Assembly (NCBI GenBank): GCA_003165075.1
Contig: PLSM01000051.1
Span: 1 to 47,786, forward strand
Reading direction: 5' to 3'
Source of the DNA: Acidobacteriaceae bacterium
GTDB taxonomy: Bacteria; Acidobacteriota; Terriglobia; Terriglobales; Acidobacteriaceae
DNA length: 47,786 nucleotides
The notes below the pieces were generated by a model. The model was not told where the DNA came from, did no database searches, and saw only the letters and a list, made by a program, of their open reading frames with translations. A program made the translations under genes and the position numbers. Of the stretch, positions 34,164 through 43,241 are shown piece by piece; position 1 is the first letter of the stretch, and each line of letters opens with the position of its first letter.

Positions 34164-35306
34164 TTACCTCCGGGACGAGACGCTGATCGGGTCGAGTGAG
34201 AGCCTGGAGGGTTGTTCGCCCAAGATACTCTCATAGATGGAGAACGTCTTGTCTACCATCGCATGCACGTTGAACTTTTCTTCGAAGGCAATACGCGAAT
34301 TTCTGCCAAATTGCGCTCGTAGATCGGGGTTCCCAAGAAGGAGCTCGATGGCATGTTTTACGGAGCGAGCATCGTTTCTCGAAACCAAGAGGCCATTCCA
34401 GCCGTGACACACGGCGTCTGATACTCCCCCCGTATCCGTTGCCACAATAGGGAGTCCTGCGCGCATCGCCTCTAAAATGCTGATTGGAAGACCTTCATGA
34501 TGCGATATCAAAGAGAAAATGTGCGATTTCTGAAGCAACTCCGGCACAGATGAGGAGGTTCCACAGAACTTGGTGCGATCCAGCAGTTTGAGGCGTTCTG
34601 CACATGACTGTGCTTGAGCTAATAGGGGCCCGTCACCGACGAACCACAGGTTAAAAGGAAGCTGCACGGTACTGAGCGCCTCAAGCAGCGTGATGTGATC
34701 TTTTTGAGGACTGAACCGCGCGACCATCGTAATAATGGGAGGGTCACCATGCTCAGGAATGGCTCTTATGCCGTCATCGCGAATGCCGTTCACGATAGTG
34801 ACGATGCGGGAAGGAGAACCAATCCTGTAACGCAATGCAAGGTTTCGGTCGAACTCGGAGACGGCAATGATGGTGCTGCCCAAGCGTCCAGCTAGCCACT
34901 CCGAAACGAGCACGATCCACTTGCGCGATTGTGGTACTCCATCCGAGAAACCCCAGCCGTGTGCAGTAAAGACGCAAGGTACATTATGGATCCGAGCTGC
35001 GATTCGAGTCAGAAGACCGGCCTTCGACGAATGCGCGTGAATCAAGTGAGGTCTGAACTGTCTAATGGCGTCAGATAGCCCGCGAATTGCAAGGATATCT
35101 TTCATCGGATGAATCGGCATGACAAGTTGTCTCAACGGAACCACTGAGATCCCGAGCGCCTTTGCCTGATCCACCAGGAATCCGCTTTCTTCAGTGGCTA
35201 ATTGCACCGTGTATCGCTCGACAGAAGCGCGCATCAGCTCAAGCAGATGGCTCTGTGCGCCACCGCGCTCTGCTTTAGTGATGACGTATAACAGTCGCTT
35301 CGCCAG
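34164..35306 (-). CDS. Family 4 glycosyltransferase with a non-AUG start
   Basis: About 380 residues. The first in-frame ATG (35234) would cut off the N-terminal Rossmann strand. Reading upstream in the same frame restores a canonical GT4 start (KRLLYVITKAERGGAQSHLL), which runs back to CTG at 35304-35306, or ATT at 35307-35309, just after an in-frame TAG. GGGAGG sits 5-8 bases before these codons. The donor domain has ITMVARFSPQKDHITLLEAL, WFVGDGPLL and SHHEGLPISILEAMRAGLPIVAT (E-X7-E). It is the last gene of the minus-strand block that starts with the Wza-like gene. The epimerase pseudogene lies upstream on the other strand. Confidence 0.88.
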   Translation of the reverse strand: MAKRLLYVITKAERGGAQSHLLELMRASVERYTVQLATEESGFLVDQAKALGISVVPLRQLVMPIHPMKDILAIRGLSDAIRQFRPHLIHAHSSKAGLLTRIAARIHNVPCVFTAHGWGFSDGVPQSRKWIVLVSEWLAGRLGSTIIAVSEFDRNLALRYRIGSPSRIVTIVNGIRDDGIRAIPEHGDPPIITMVARFSPQKDHITLLEALSTVQLPFNLWFVGDGPLLAQAQSCAERLKLLDRTKFCGTSSSVPELLQKSHIFSLISHHEGLPISILEAMRAGLPIVATDTGGVSDAVCHGWNGLLVSRNDARSVKHAIELLLGNPDLRAQFGRNSRIAFEEKFNVHAMVDKTFSIYESILGEQPSRLSLDPISVSSRR

Positions 35307-35314
35307 AATCTATT

Positions 35315-35320
35315 CCTCCC
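35315..35320 (-). promoter_or_regulatory. Ribosome binding site that fixes the GT4 non-AUG start
   Basis: Minus-strand GGGAGG stands 5 bases before ATT (35307-35309) and 8 bases before CTG (35304-35306). No ATG, GTG or TTG is available between the in-frame TAG and the conserved N-terminal residues, so this site points to one of these rare start codons. Confidence 0.6.
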
Positions 35321-35349
35321 TCAGAAGAACACTTTGGCAAACTCACGGG

Positions 35350-35377
35350 TTGACTGATGTAAAGAAGATCATATTGA
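35350..35377 (+). promoter_or_regulatory. Possible relict promoter of the epimerase pseudogene
   Basis: TTGACT (35350-35355) and TATTGA (35372-35377) are separated by 16 bases and lie about 50 bases before the conserved start of the decayed epimerase. The boxes match the sigma-70 consensus at five of six and four of six positions. Confidence 0.3.
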
Positions 35378-35424
35378 GTTTACCAGTAGAACGTATACAT
35401 CCCGCGAGCGCTGAGGAATGCGGC

Positions 35425-36085
35425 GTCGTGGCCTTGGGCGGCTCAGGTTTTATCGGCGCCCGAGTTGTCAATTCATCGATCGCAGCGGGCACGAGAGCCA
35501 CCAATGGTGATATGAGGCGGGGCAAACGACATCCAGATCTTTGGCGTTCTTGCGATGCTCGGAACGCCGACGCAGTCGGAGACCTGTTATCGGGCTCTGC
35601 CGCAGTTGTCAATCTCGCAGCGGAGCACCGCGACGATGTGCGATCGCTGTCAATCTCCCGCCGTGGATCGCGACCGGCAGGTTCCTCGTGGTGAGTTCGG
35701 ACACAAATACCAAATCGATGGCCTACGTAGCAAATATGGCGGCGTTCCTGGTCCACGCTGAGCCTGGGACCAAGTGTTCACCTCTTCAGCTATTTGGACG
35801 GCCACGATATGAACACAAGATATCTGGCGCGTATATCGGGCGTTGTCTCGGCAAATCCGGCAACCCTCCGCGTGTCCCAAGGTCGATCACAATGCCGAAG
35901 GATGCATTCTGAATTTGGCAGCTCGTCTTTCCAGGCGGACCCTTCCGATCAGCGCGGTACGGATTCGCAAATTCTGCGAGTCCACTCAGTTCCGTGCCGA
36001 GAATGTGCGACAGATCCGTTTTAGTCCATCGTACGTTCTCGCTAAAGCTTGGGCGCGTACGATTCACTCCGAATTCTCAAATTAG
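35425..36085 (+). pseudogene. Decayed NAD-dependent epimerase/dehydratase (extended SDR)
   Basis: The N-terminal Rossmann motif GGSGFIGARVV, NGDMRRGKRHPDLW and SGSAAVVNLAAEHRDDVRSL read well from about 35425 to 35660. Then about 130 residues, including the catalytic YxxxK region, are missing. The frame resumes in another phase with GRFLVVSSDTNTKSMAYVANMAAFLVHA. It then shifts again (DGHDMNTRYLARISGVVS) and ends in a third phase with PISAVRIRKFCESTQF and the C-terminal ARTIHSEF. An intact member would be near 310-330 residues; about 220 are recoverable in three frames. It probably once modified a nucleotide sugar used by this locus. It is clearly non-functional as written unless sequencing errors explain the shifts, which would not restore the missing middle. 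Confidence 0.8.
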
Positions 36086-36355
36086 CTGCACGCCGCCATC
36101 CGTCTCGTTTAGGATCAGGGCCATCCATCTGGAAGCCTTGGAATTTGGCAAGTACCTGGAAGCCGGCATCGTCGCCCAGGATCGTCTCAGCCTTATTGCC
36201 AAGCAAGAACGCGGGTTGCGGAGAGGTAGCCACTCATCAACTGATCTATCTTCGTCTCGAACTTGATCTCACGCTAGGATGGTTATATGTCTCCCTCGTG
36301 GCGCTCCATCCGTAACGAGAAATGTGGGAGCAATCCGGTTCGAGAAAGTGGCCTA
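36086..36355. other. Non-coding tail after the pseudogene
   Basis: No intact gene. A plus-strand stretch encoding about 40 residues (AIHLEALEFGKYLEAGIV and following) has a coding look and could be another gene remnant, but I cannot assign it. Confidence 0.35.
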
Positions 36356-37417
36356 CTATCCAGCGATACTGTGAAAGATGCGCGCCATCTGGGGTGCTGT
36401 CTTTTGTAAACAGTACATCTTCTCCACCGAAATACGCCCACGCTCACCCATCCTCCGCCGAGTGTCTGCGTCCGCACATAGTTCTTCCAGGGCTTCTCGC
36501 CAGCTATCGACATCGTTTGCCAGATAGCCGTTCAATCCGTGTTGAACAATTTCTTGATTAAACCCAACCGGCGAAGCAATTACGGGTTTCCCACATGCCA
36601 TGTATTGAATCAACTTGTACCCGCATTTTCCCAATTCCCATGGGCCTTGATGCAAAGGCATGATCCCGATGTCGAAGTGTTGAATTTCCTCGACCTCGGA
36701 GTCCTCTGACCATGGTCGAAACTCCACGTCGATTCCGGGGAGTTCGCAACGGGCGCCTACCACAATCAGCTTGAGAGGAATCTTCGTCGACGTTGTTTGC
36801 AGTGCTGATGCGACAGCACGCAAGTACTTTACGGTAGAAAGCGAACCCATCCAACCGATTCTGATGAATTCCTGCGCCACCGCTGGTTCAAGCATTAAGT
36901 AACGTTGAAGGTCGATGACTGTAGGCACAATCTCGATCCGCCGCGCGCCTGCCTTCGAGGCTCTCTCAGCCAGGTACGAGTTGCCGCAGACAACCACCGC
37001 TGCATGACGCATTACGCTGTCTATTTTCTTGCCGAGAACCTTCCTTACAAGTGCATTTCGGTGCAAGTCGTAGCTATGAAAAACTGCGTCGTCGTAGTCG
37101 ACAACATAGCGGACACCTGAAGACGCAAGGAGGCGTTCTGCCCAAGCTGGAATGTATGGGAAAAGTTCCTTTTCAATCCATAACAGGTCAAAATGCCTCG
37201 CTTTGAACAATCCGCCCAAACGCTTAACGTAGTCACCCGCGACCTCACTCCATTTTGTTGGGACGCCGGCATAAAACCGGTCCAGGTAACTTGCGCGAAG
37301 CAACGGCAGCACGGATACGTTAATATCCATCGAATACAACGGCTCGACGTACTGACACATCCGCAAACGGCTGCTTGCACCTTTTCGGACATACCGCGTC
37401 AGTGCAAGGACTCTCAA
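36356..37417 (-). CDS. GT-B glycosyltransferase (group 1/4 type)
   Basis: 353 residues. An N-terminal part with ALTRYVRKGASSRLRMCQYV and the acceptor-domain VDYDDAVFHSYD is followed by a C-terminal donor domain with IRIGWMGSLSTVKYL, a middle LIVVGARCELPG strand, and DIGIMPLHQGPWELGKCGYKLIQYMACGKPVIAS, where the E/K-rich donor loop sits. It is shorter in the linker than WcaL-type enzymes. It sits between two other transferase genes on the minus strand, 24 bases after the preceding one. Confidence 0.85.
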   Translation of the reverse strand: MRVLALTRYVRKGASSRLRMCQYVEPLYSMDINVSVLPLLRASYLDRFYAGVPTKWSEVAGDYVKRLGGLFKARHFDLLWIEKELFPYIPAWAERLLASSGVRYVVDYDDAVFHSYDLHRNALVRKVLGKKIDSVMRHAAVVVCGNSYLAERASKAGARRIEIVPTVIDLQRYLMLEPAVAQEFIRIGWMGSLSTVKYLRAVASALQTTSTKIPLKLIVVGARCELPGIDVEFRPWSEDSEVEEIQHFDIGIMPLHQGPWELGKCGYKLIQYMACGKPVIASPVGFNQEIVQHGLNGYLANDVDSWREALEELCADADTRRRMGERGRISVEKMYCLQKTAPQMARIFHSIAG

Positions 37418-37441
37418 TGTGTTCTCCCGGCCGAGCTAAGC

Positions 37442-38584
37442 TTAGCGCAATGCGCTTGATGGGCTTTTTGTCGTCGCAATATCGCGGTCCGACAAATGGG
37501 ACGTCAGCAACTGCTCCATCGAACGAACTGCCCTATCCCACGTGAATTGTTGAATGAACGCGTTCCCGGCTCTGGCAATCCGGAGCCGGAGCTCCGGGTC
37601 GTCGATCAGCCGCTTAAGGTTCACAGCCAAGCCTGCCGGATCCTTTGCGGGACTGAGCAGCGCAGTCTCCTCGTGTATGGCATATTCCTGGTGACCACCG
37701 ATATCCGTACCTACCAGGGCTGCACCGCACATCATGGCCTCCGCGGGTGGAAGCGGCCAGCCTTCTGCCCAACTCGGAGCCACGAAAATCGCCACCGAAT
37801 TATAGATTCCACGAAGGATATCCTGTGGCGGACACGAATGATAGTGGATCCATCCTGGGAGAGAGGGTGGGCGCGGCGGCACACCGAAGAGAGTTGCGCG
37901 CAGGTCAGGGACCTGCTCACGCACGATGCACAGCGCCCGCACGCCATCGGCCGATCCCTTCCAGTCGTAGTCATGAAAGAGCATCGCCACAGAATTGGGA
38001 TCTCGCTCGGTGATTGGCGTCTGAACGTAGAATTTCGTGAAGTCGAGCCCGTTGGGAATGTGCGTAGCCTTCTGGCCAAGATCGAGCGCAATCCGCTCCA
38101 GCCATCTGGCGATGACAATCTTCTCCAACGGAGCTGTCCACGTTCGATACATTCTATCGAGATGGCCGTTCCACGTCTCCAGATGCTGGATGAGGGAGAA
38201 CTGCCGCCCTTTGGACGCCGGATACTGGCTAGCCCACTCCGCCGTTTGCCACGCGGTCGCAATCACGACGTCGGCGTCGGGCACGTAGCGTGCGGCAAGC
38301 GAAGGAGTCCAGCGCATCCGCACGGAAGAATCCAACGGAAACCAGGAATTCGGACGATATTTCCCGGTCATACCCCGGTAGATATAGCCAGCCATCAGGC
38401 GCGGCTTTCTCTTGAGCGGAGTGTCGATGTAGAGTGACGCGGGATGCACCACCACGACGGCGTGTCCCAGCCTGGAGAGCCCATTGGCATATTCATAGGC
38501 CACTTTCAGCCCGCCCACCGGGATATGCCCGGGACCCGGCAGGAGAAACGTGATACATAGTCCTTTGGATTTCATTGCCCGCAA
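37442..38584 (-). CDS. Family 4 glycosyltransferase
   Basis: 380 residues. The start reads CITFLLPGPGHIPVGGLKVAYEYANGLSRLGH, the usual first strand and Gly-rich acceptor loop, and ends at ATG 38584 (or the fourth-codon ATG at 38575). The C-terminal half has HIPNGLDFTKF, AMLFHDYDWKGSADG, FGVPPRPPSLPGW and the donor motif SWAEGWPLPPAEAMMCGAALVGT. It adds a hexose to the repeat unit. It is the first glycosyltransferase after the Wza and Wzz-type genes. Confidence 0.9.
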   Translation of the reverse strand: MRAMKSKGLCITFLLPGPGHIPVGGLKVAYEYANGLSRLGHAVVVVHPASLYIDTPLKRKPRLMAGYIYRGMTGKYRPNSWFPLDSSVRMRWTPSLAARYVPDADVVIATAWQTAEWASQYPASKGRQFSLIQHLETWNGHLDRMYRTWTAPLEKIVIARWLERIALDLGQKATHIPNGLDFTKFYVQTPITERDPNSVAMLFHDYDWKGSADGVRALCIVREQVPDLRATLFGVPPRPPSLPGWIHYHSCPPQDILRGIYNSVAIFVAPSWAEGWPLPPAEAMMCGAALVGTDIGGHQEYAIHEETALLSPAKDPAGLAVNLKRLIDDPELRLRIARAGNAFIQQFTWDRAVRSMEQLLTSHLSDRDIATTKSPSSALR

Positions 38585-38705
38585 TGCCGCCCGTCAATTC
38601 CATTGCCGCCCGATGAACCCATAGTCAGACACATGACGTCAGACACCTAGTTCAATCGGTGCCGTGATGCAGCAGCCATTCGGGCCAACTGCACAGGTGC
38701 GCAGC

Positions 38706-40001
38706 CTACGATTGAACTCCCGCGACATCAGACCCATTTCTACGCAATAAAGGCCATCCGCGGCGCAGCTCCGCAAGTTTTCTGCGTGTCTCGGGATTCT
38801 CTGTTGAACGTTTCAGGGCAGACACCAGCAGCGCGACAAATGTGCCGACAAACAGCCCAACTACGGTCGCCAAGATCACAATCAGCTTGCGCTTGGGAGA
38901 CGAGCGTCGATCCGGAACAATTGCGGGATCAACCACCTGGATGAGTGCGCCTTCTCTGGCTTCGTCGAGCTTCGCCGATTCCCATTGCTTGGCGATGATC
39001 TCGAAAATCGTCTCGTAGTACTTCACATCGCGCAATCTGCGGACGTATTCCAGGCCGGACTCCGGAACTTTGCCCTTCGGCACGATCAGGCTGTCTGCTG
39101 TATCTTCTGATCCGCCAAGTTTTGCCAGTTGGATGCGTAAGCCGGATAGTTCCTCCTGCGCCTGTTCCAGGTCAGCGTTTTCGCTCGTGGCATAGGTGCG
39201 CATCACCTGGATCTGGACTTGTTTGGCAGCAATCTCCCCGCGCAATCCGGCAGCGGATGAGATAAGCGCACGAGCCTGGCTATCCAGCTCGATCAGGCCG
39301 GTGGTCTGCTCTGTCTTCTTCATGGCCTCTTCCGAATTCGCCAAGTTGTTCTTCGCGTCTTCCATCTGCTGCTCAAAGAACAACCGGCGCTGCGACGCCT
39401 CGGTGATTGCCATATTAGCCGAGAGTTTACGAAACTGCTCAACGTATCCGTTTGCCAGTTCGGCTGCGCGCTGCGGGTTGCGATCCTCAATCGATATATG
39501 AATCAGGCCGTCTTTCAAGTCCCCCTTGATCGTCGTCACGTGTTCAAACGCCGCTTGCGCGCTCGAAAGGTACTTCGAGTGATACTCCGTCATCAGGCCG
39601 TACCGCTCGATCATTGAGTCTTCCACGATCCGGCTCTGCAGCATCGCGATAAACATCTCGTTGGGATTCTTGAGACCCAGGCCGCCGGCCGCGAGCGCCG
39701 CCACGCCGCCCACACCCCCTAACTGTGAGTTCAGCACAGTGGAGAGAGATTGGTTCTGTTGCGGCGGGAGCAACACGACCGTCGCGGTATAGGTCGTGGG
39801 CATGATGAAGGAAATGATGATTCCCATGATTATGAAGCCTGCGGTGACTCCGAGAAGAACCCGCTTCTGTTCCGTAAGCAGGAGCAGAAGATCAAGCAGA
39901 GAAAGCGAGCCATCCTCGCTTCCAGCTTGTGCGTCACTCTGCGGAGCGGTAGCAGCACCGTCTTTTGCTCTTGCACTATGAAGCGAGATTTCTGTTGCCA
40001 T
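38706..40001 (-). CDS. Wzz/GumC-type polysaccharide co-polymerase without a kinase domain
   Basis: 431 residues from the ATG at 39999-40001; the open frame extends to ATG 40112 inside the exporter gene, but those extra 37 residues look unlike a family start. TM1 (VLLGVTAGFIIMGIIISFIM) is followed by PTTYTATVVLLPPQQNQS, a long periplasmic coiled-coil region, a Pro-containing segment (VVDPAIVPDRRSSPKRK) and TM2 (LIVILATVVGLFVGTFVALL). The cytoplasmic tail is short and has no Walker motifs or Tyr cluster, so no tyrosine-kinase part is fused. It controls chain length and export together with the Wza-like channel encoded just upstream. Confidence 0.9.
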   Translation of the reverse strand: MATEISLHSARAKDGAATAPQSDAQAGSEDGSLSLLDLLLLLTEQKRVLLGVTAGFIIMGIIISFIMPTTYTATVVLLPPQQNQSLSTVLNSQLGGVGGVAALAAGGLGLKNPNEMFIAMLQSRIVEDSMIERYGLMTEYHSKYLSSAQAAFEHVTTIKGDLKDGLIHISIEDRNPQRAAELANGYVEQFRKLSANMAITEASQRRLFFEQQMEDAKNNLANSEEAMKKTEQTTGLIELDSQARALISSAAGLRGEIAAKQVQIQVMRTYATSENADLEQAQEELSGLRIQLAKLGGSEDTADSLIVPKGKVPESGLEYVRRLRDVKYYETIFEIIAKQWESAKLDEAREGALIQVVDPAIVPDRRSSPKRKLIVILATVVGLFVGTFVALLVSALKRSTENPETRRKLAELRRGWPLLRRNGSDVAGVQS

Positions 40002-40080
40002 GATACCTGCCGTTTTGGAAAACCCGCGTGTTCCATCTTTCTTGCACTGCAGTGGCGCTCGAAATTCTGGCGACGCACCG

Positions 40081-42903
40081 CTACCGGAGTACGCTAATCG
40101 CAGCGGCTCCAAATGCCAATTGCGAGAATGCCTGCGACCAACTGAGTATGTCTTTCAGAGCAGACGGCTTGAAGGTCTTCGCTGGGACCACAATCGTATC
40201 TCCGGGATTCAGGTGCAGATCATTAAATCCGCGGGCCCACAGATCTTGTCCTGTTCCACGGCTGACCACTGACCCGTCCGCGCGAACAATAAATTCGCGC
40301 CTCTGGTCGGCGTCCTTGGTCGCTCCGCCTGCCAGACGTAGATATCCTCCAACCCGTCGACCATCCTTGTAAAGGAAGGAATTTTGATCATAGACAGCAC
40401 CCACCACGTTTACAGTCAGTGGGACCGGCGGAACAACAAAGCTGTCCCCGTCCTCCAACGAAATATCGGCTATGCTACTCAGACCCTGACTGTCGGGCTT
40501 GAATTGCAACACAATCCTGCCTGTCGCGCGAATCTGGCGCACGTCAGCCAGAAGATCGTGTTCCGCGCTCAATGCCGATGACGCCCCGGCAGATGCCAGA
40601 GCGATATTCCCTCGCACGATCTCATTTTCCAGCGACTGTGCGTATTCATCGATCCTGCCTTGCTGGGCAACACGAGTTGACTCGCGCGTGAATTCGGATC
40701 CGTAGAGATAGGCATCGTGCGTGAGCCCTCCAGCGCGCTCCACCAACTGCCTGAGTGTCTCTCCGGGCTGCACTGTGTAAAGACCTGCATGTTCGAATTC
40801 GCCTTCCAATCGCACCAGCTTGGTTTGCTGGGCAATGGGGACCCGAATATCAGCCTCGGAGAGAATCGAAACCACATCTCCGGGCTGCAATTCGAAGTCC
40901 TGGGACGCATCGTGTTGCAGGATCAGCTTGCCCAGATCAAACGGAATCAGAACAGTCTTCAGTGTGATTTGATCGAGCCGCTCAATTACGGCATAATTCC
41001 AGTCAATCTCGGGTGCAATCGGGCCAATCTGCGTTCGCGGAGCGCCAAGTCCGAACCGGGCCGTGCGGGTATTTTGCGCGCTTGCCAGGGTCGAACTACC
41101 GGCGCGTACCGCTGTGGTCTGGGTCGCATTCTTTTGTGATTCCGATTGTCCAGTTTGAGCTCCATTTTGGTTTTGGCTCGTCTGGCTCTGTGACGATGGG
41201 TTCTGTGACGATTGGCCTTGGGCCAGTTGGTCCTGGGTCGTTTGGCCATTTGGCGATTGGTTTTGCAGCAATCCGTTCTGGTCTTGTCCGGTCAAACCAG
41301 AATTCGCACCGCTCATTGTCGCAAATGCGGAATTCGGCATCGTGACAGGGTAGCTATCCTCCGGCTGCCGCCAATCTGCAAAGTCCGCTGACGGCTCAAA
41401 CTCCGGCGCCGGAAGTCCAAGCTGTCCGCGCTTCCACCAGTAATTTCGTGAAATGAGCGACTGCTTGTCGGGAATCAGCTCACTGAGGTGCATCCCCGGG
41501 TGCCACGCAAAGCGACCCGGGTTCGCCGTGTTACCTCGCAGCGTGATCGTCTTTGCATATTTCGGCACAATCGAATAGACCCGCACAAGATCCCCGTCTG
41601 CCAGCGGCGTTGCGAGCCCCTCGGCATCGTAGGCCACTTCCATGGCAGATCTCTCGCGATGATCGTCAATACGCTCGATCGAAATCCGCGCCTCATCGGC
41701 AATGGCGGAAACGCCGCCGGCATCGGCGAGTACACCGGCGAGTGTTTCGCCTGCACGCAGTTCATAGATGGCTGGGCGCCGCGCGCTTCCGGTGACGGCA
41801 ACTTGCGTTCCCGCTGGAGGAATAAAGATAACATCGCCGGAGAGAAGCTTTACATCGTGCGACTTGTCTCCATGGACGAGGAAAGAGTAGAGGTCGAATT
41901 CAGTAACCGTCTTATCGCCCCGGCGCAATTCGATTTGCCGCAGTGAGCCGAGTGCCGAGGGGCCACCGCTCGCGAAAAGAGCGTCAACAAGCGTACTGAG
42001 CGAGCTCACGGTATAGACGCCCGGAAGTCGTGCCTCCCCGGACACATATACCTGGATGGCGCGAATTTGCCCCACATCCGCCGAAAGATCGAAGTTACGG
42101 TAGACGCGTCCGATCGCTGTACGCAACTGCCCATCAAGTTGAGCGTAAGTGAGGCCCGCCACCTGCACCGGTCCAACCTGGGGAATGGGGATATAAATTT
42201 GGCCTTGGCGGTCCACGATTACCACCGACTGGAAGTTCACTTGGCCCCAGATCCGAATCCGCAACTCATCGCCAGGCCCAAGAACGTACTCTGACGGAAC
42301 AGGCGTCTGGTCCAGCGGAGCAAAAGTGGAAGGTACGCTCCGAAAAAGATTCGCTCCGTAGATGGGCAAAATCTGTCCCGTCGTCGAAGCGACAAACTTC
42401 TGGAGTTCGGTCAGCGGCTCTGGCGGAAGCGTGGCCAGCAATGCCTGGTTAGTGCTCAAACCCTGCTGGGAAAGCTGTTGCTCCGCTGAATTGGTCTCGT
42501 TGGAATTCAGCGATTGACTGCCGTATCCGCGCGAAGGCGAAGTGCGCCCTCGTGTGTTTTGAGCGCCATTCGTCCCCTGTACTTGGGCGCCTGCGCACTG
42601 GGCCGTGTTTGCCATTGTGGGGTCAGAACAGTCCACGGTTCCCGTGGTTTGACCGCTCACGGTGCTCGTGAGACTCGAATTCTGCTGGGCGGGTAATATT
42701 GTGGCCAGAGAAAAACCTAGAAGAACCAGTGCGGATTGTTCAGCGATGCGGACGATAGGCACACACCAGCGATGCGCAGATATAGGATCCCCTACCCTGA
42801 AAATCCCCCCCAGTTGTGAAAGCAACATATCGTCTGATTTTAGCATGAGCCCAATGCTGATTACGGATGAGCGGAGAACTGGCGGTAACCGCCCACCGAT
42901 CAC
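40081..42903 (-). CDS. Wza-like polysaccharide export protein with several SLBB domains
   Basis: 940 residues in the longest frame. A signal-like segment (SALVLLGFSLATILPAQQ) sits at residues 55-75. A GTG at about residue 48 (42760-42762) is a plausible alternative start that puts this segment at the N terminus. Domains in order: Poly_export (EYVLGPGDELRIRIWGQV, YIPIPQVGPVQVAGLT); a first SLBB-like pair (GEARLPGVYTVSSLSTLVDAL and GSARRPAIYELRAGETL); a middle linker rich in Gln, Asn, Ser and Thr; then further SLBB domains (LEGEFEHAGLYTVQPGETLRQLVERAGG and VVGAVYDQNSFLY). It forms the outer-membrane channel of the export machine. It is the first gene of the minus-strand block; an inverted repeat lies upstream at 42953-43001. 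Confidence 0.9.
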   Translation of the reverse strand: MIGGRLPPVLRSSVISIGLMLKSDDMLLSQLGGIFRVGDPISAHRWCVPIVRIAEQSALVLLGFSLATILPAQQNSSLTSTVSGQTTGTVDCSDPTMANTAQCAGAQVQGTNGAQNTRGRTSPSRGYGSQSLNSNETNSAEQQLSQQGLSTNQALLATLPPEPLTELQKFVASTTGQILPIYGANLFRSVPSTFAPLDQTPVPSEYVLGPGDELRIRIWGQVNFQSVVIVDRQGQIYIPIPQVGPVQVAGLTYAQLDGQLRTAIGRVYRNFDLSADVGQIRAIQVYVSGEARLPGVYTVSSLSTLVDALFASGGPSALGSLRQIELRRGDKTVTEFDLYSFLVHGDKSHDVKLLSGDVIFIPPAGTQVAVTGSARRPAIYELRAGETLAGVLADAGGVSAIADEARISIERIDDHRERSAMEVAYDAEGLATPLADGDLVRVYSIVPKYAKTITLRGNTANPGRFAWHPGMHLSELIPDKQSLISRNYWWKRGQLGLPAPEFEPSADFADWRQPEDSYPVTMPNSAFATMSGANSGLTGQDQNGLLQNQSPNGQTTQDQLAQGQSSQNPSSQSQTSQNQNGAQTGQSESQKNATQTTAVRAGSSTLASAQNTRTARFGLGAPRTQIGPIAPEIDWNYAVIERLDQITLKTVLIPFDLGKLILQHDASQDFELQPGDVVSILSEADIRVPIAQQTKLVRLEGEFEHAGLYTVQPGETLRQLVERAGGLTHDAYLYGSEFTRESTRVAQQGRIDEYAQSLENEIVRGNIALASAGASSALSAEHDLLADVRQIRATGRIVLQFKPDSQGLSSIADISLEDGDSFVVPPVPLTVNVVGAVYDQNSFLYKDGRRVGGYLRLAGGATKDADQRREFIVRADGSVVSRGTGQDLWARGFNDLHLNPGDTIVVPAKTFKPSALKDILSWSQAFSQLAFGAAAISVLR

Positions 42904-43241
42904 AACTGGTAAACGCCCCCCGGTTGCGCGCTGTCCAGAGTCAAGAGCTGAAGCTTGCCAAGATGCAATGGTCTATGGAAATCATGAGATTGTTGGCAAG
43001 CGCGGCAACGAGTGATCTATAGCTTACAAGAGAGAAAAGGCCTGCGAAGATTCGATCAGCTCTCAGGGTCGGGGGTATTCGGCGTTTGAATCCCAGGATT
43101 TCCTCCGACGCCAGCGGACTTCACCCTGGGCTATTTTCGCGCCCTCCTCCGGGAGCGACGGCCTGATCAATCGCCCGGAAGAGCGAACTGTAAAGCCGGG
43201 ATAAGCTAATCCCTGTTCCCTTATTCCATGTTGTCTCTTAC
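42904..43241. other. Intergenic region upstream of the Wza-like gene
   Basis: Holds the likely promoter for the leftward export operon and the inverted repeat at 42953-43001. No further gene is seen; a frame on the plus strand at 42662-43015 is a shadow of the exporter gene. Confidence 0.5.
42953..43001. promoter_or_regulatory. Inverted repeat upstream of the export operon
   Basis: GCTTGCCAA (42953-42961) and TTGGCAAGC (42993-43001) form a perfect 9-bp inverted repeat with 31 bases between the arms; arm centres are 40 bases apart. It lies 50-98 bases before the Wza-like start. It could be a paired operator or a 5'-UTR stem. Confidence 0.4.
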
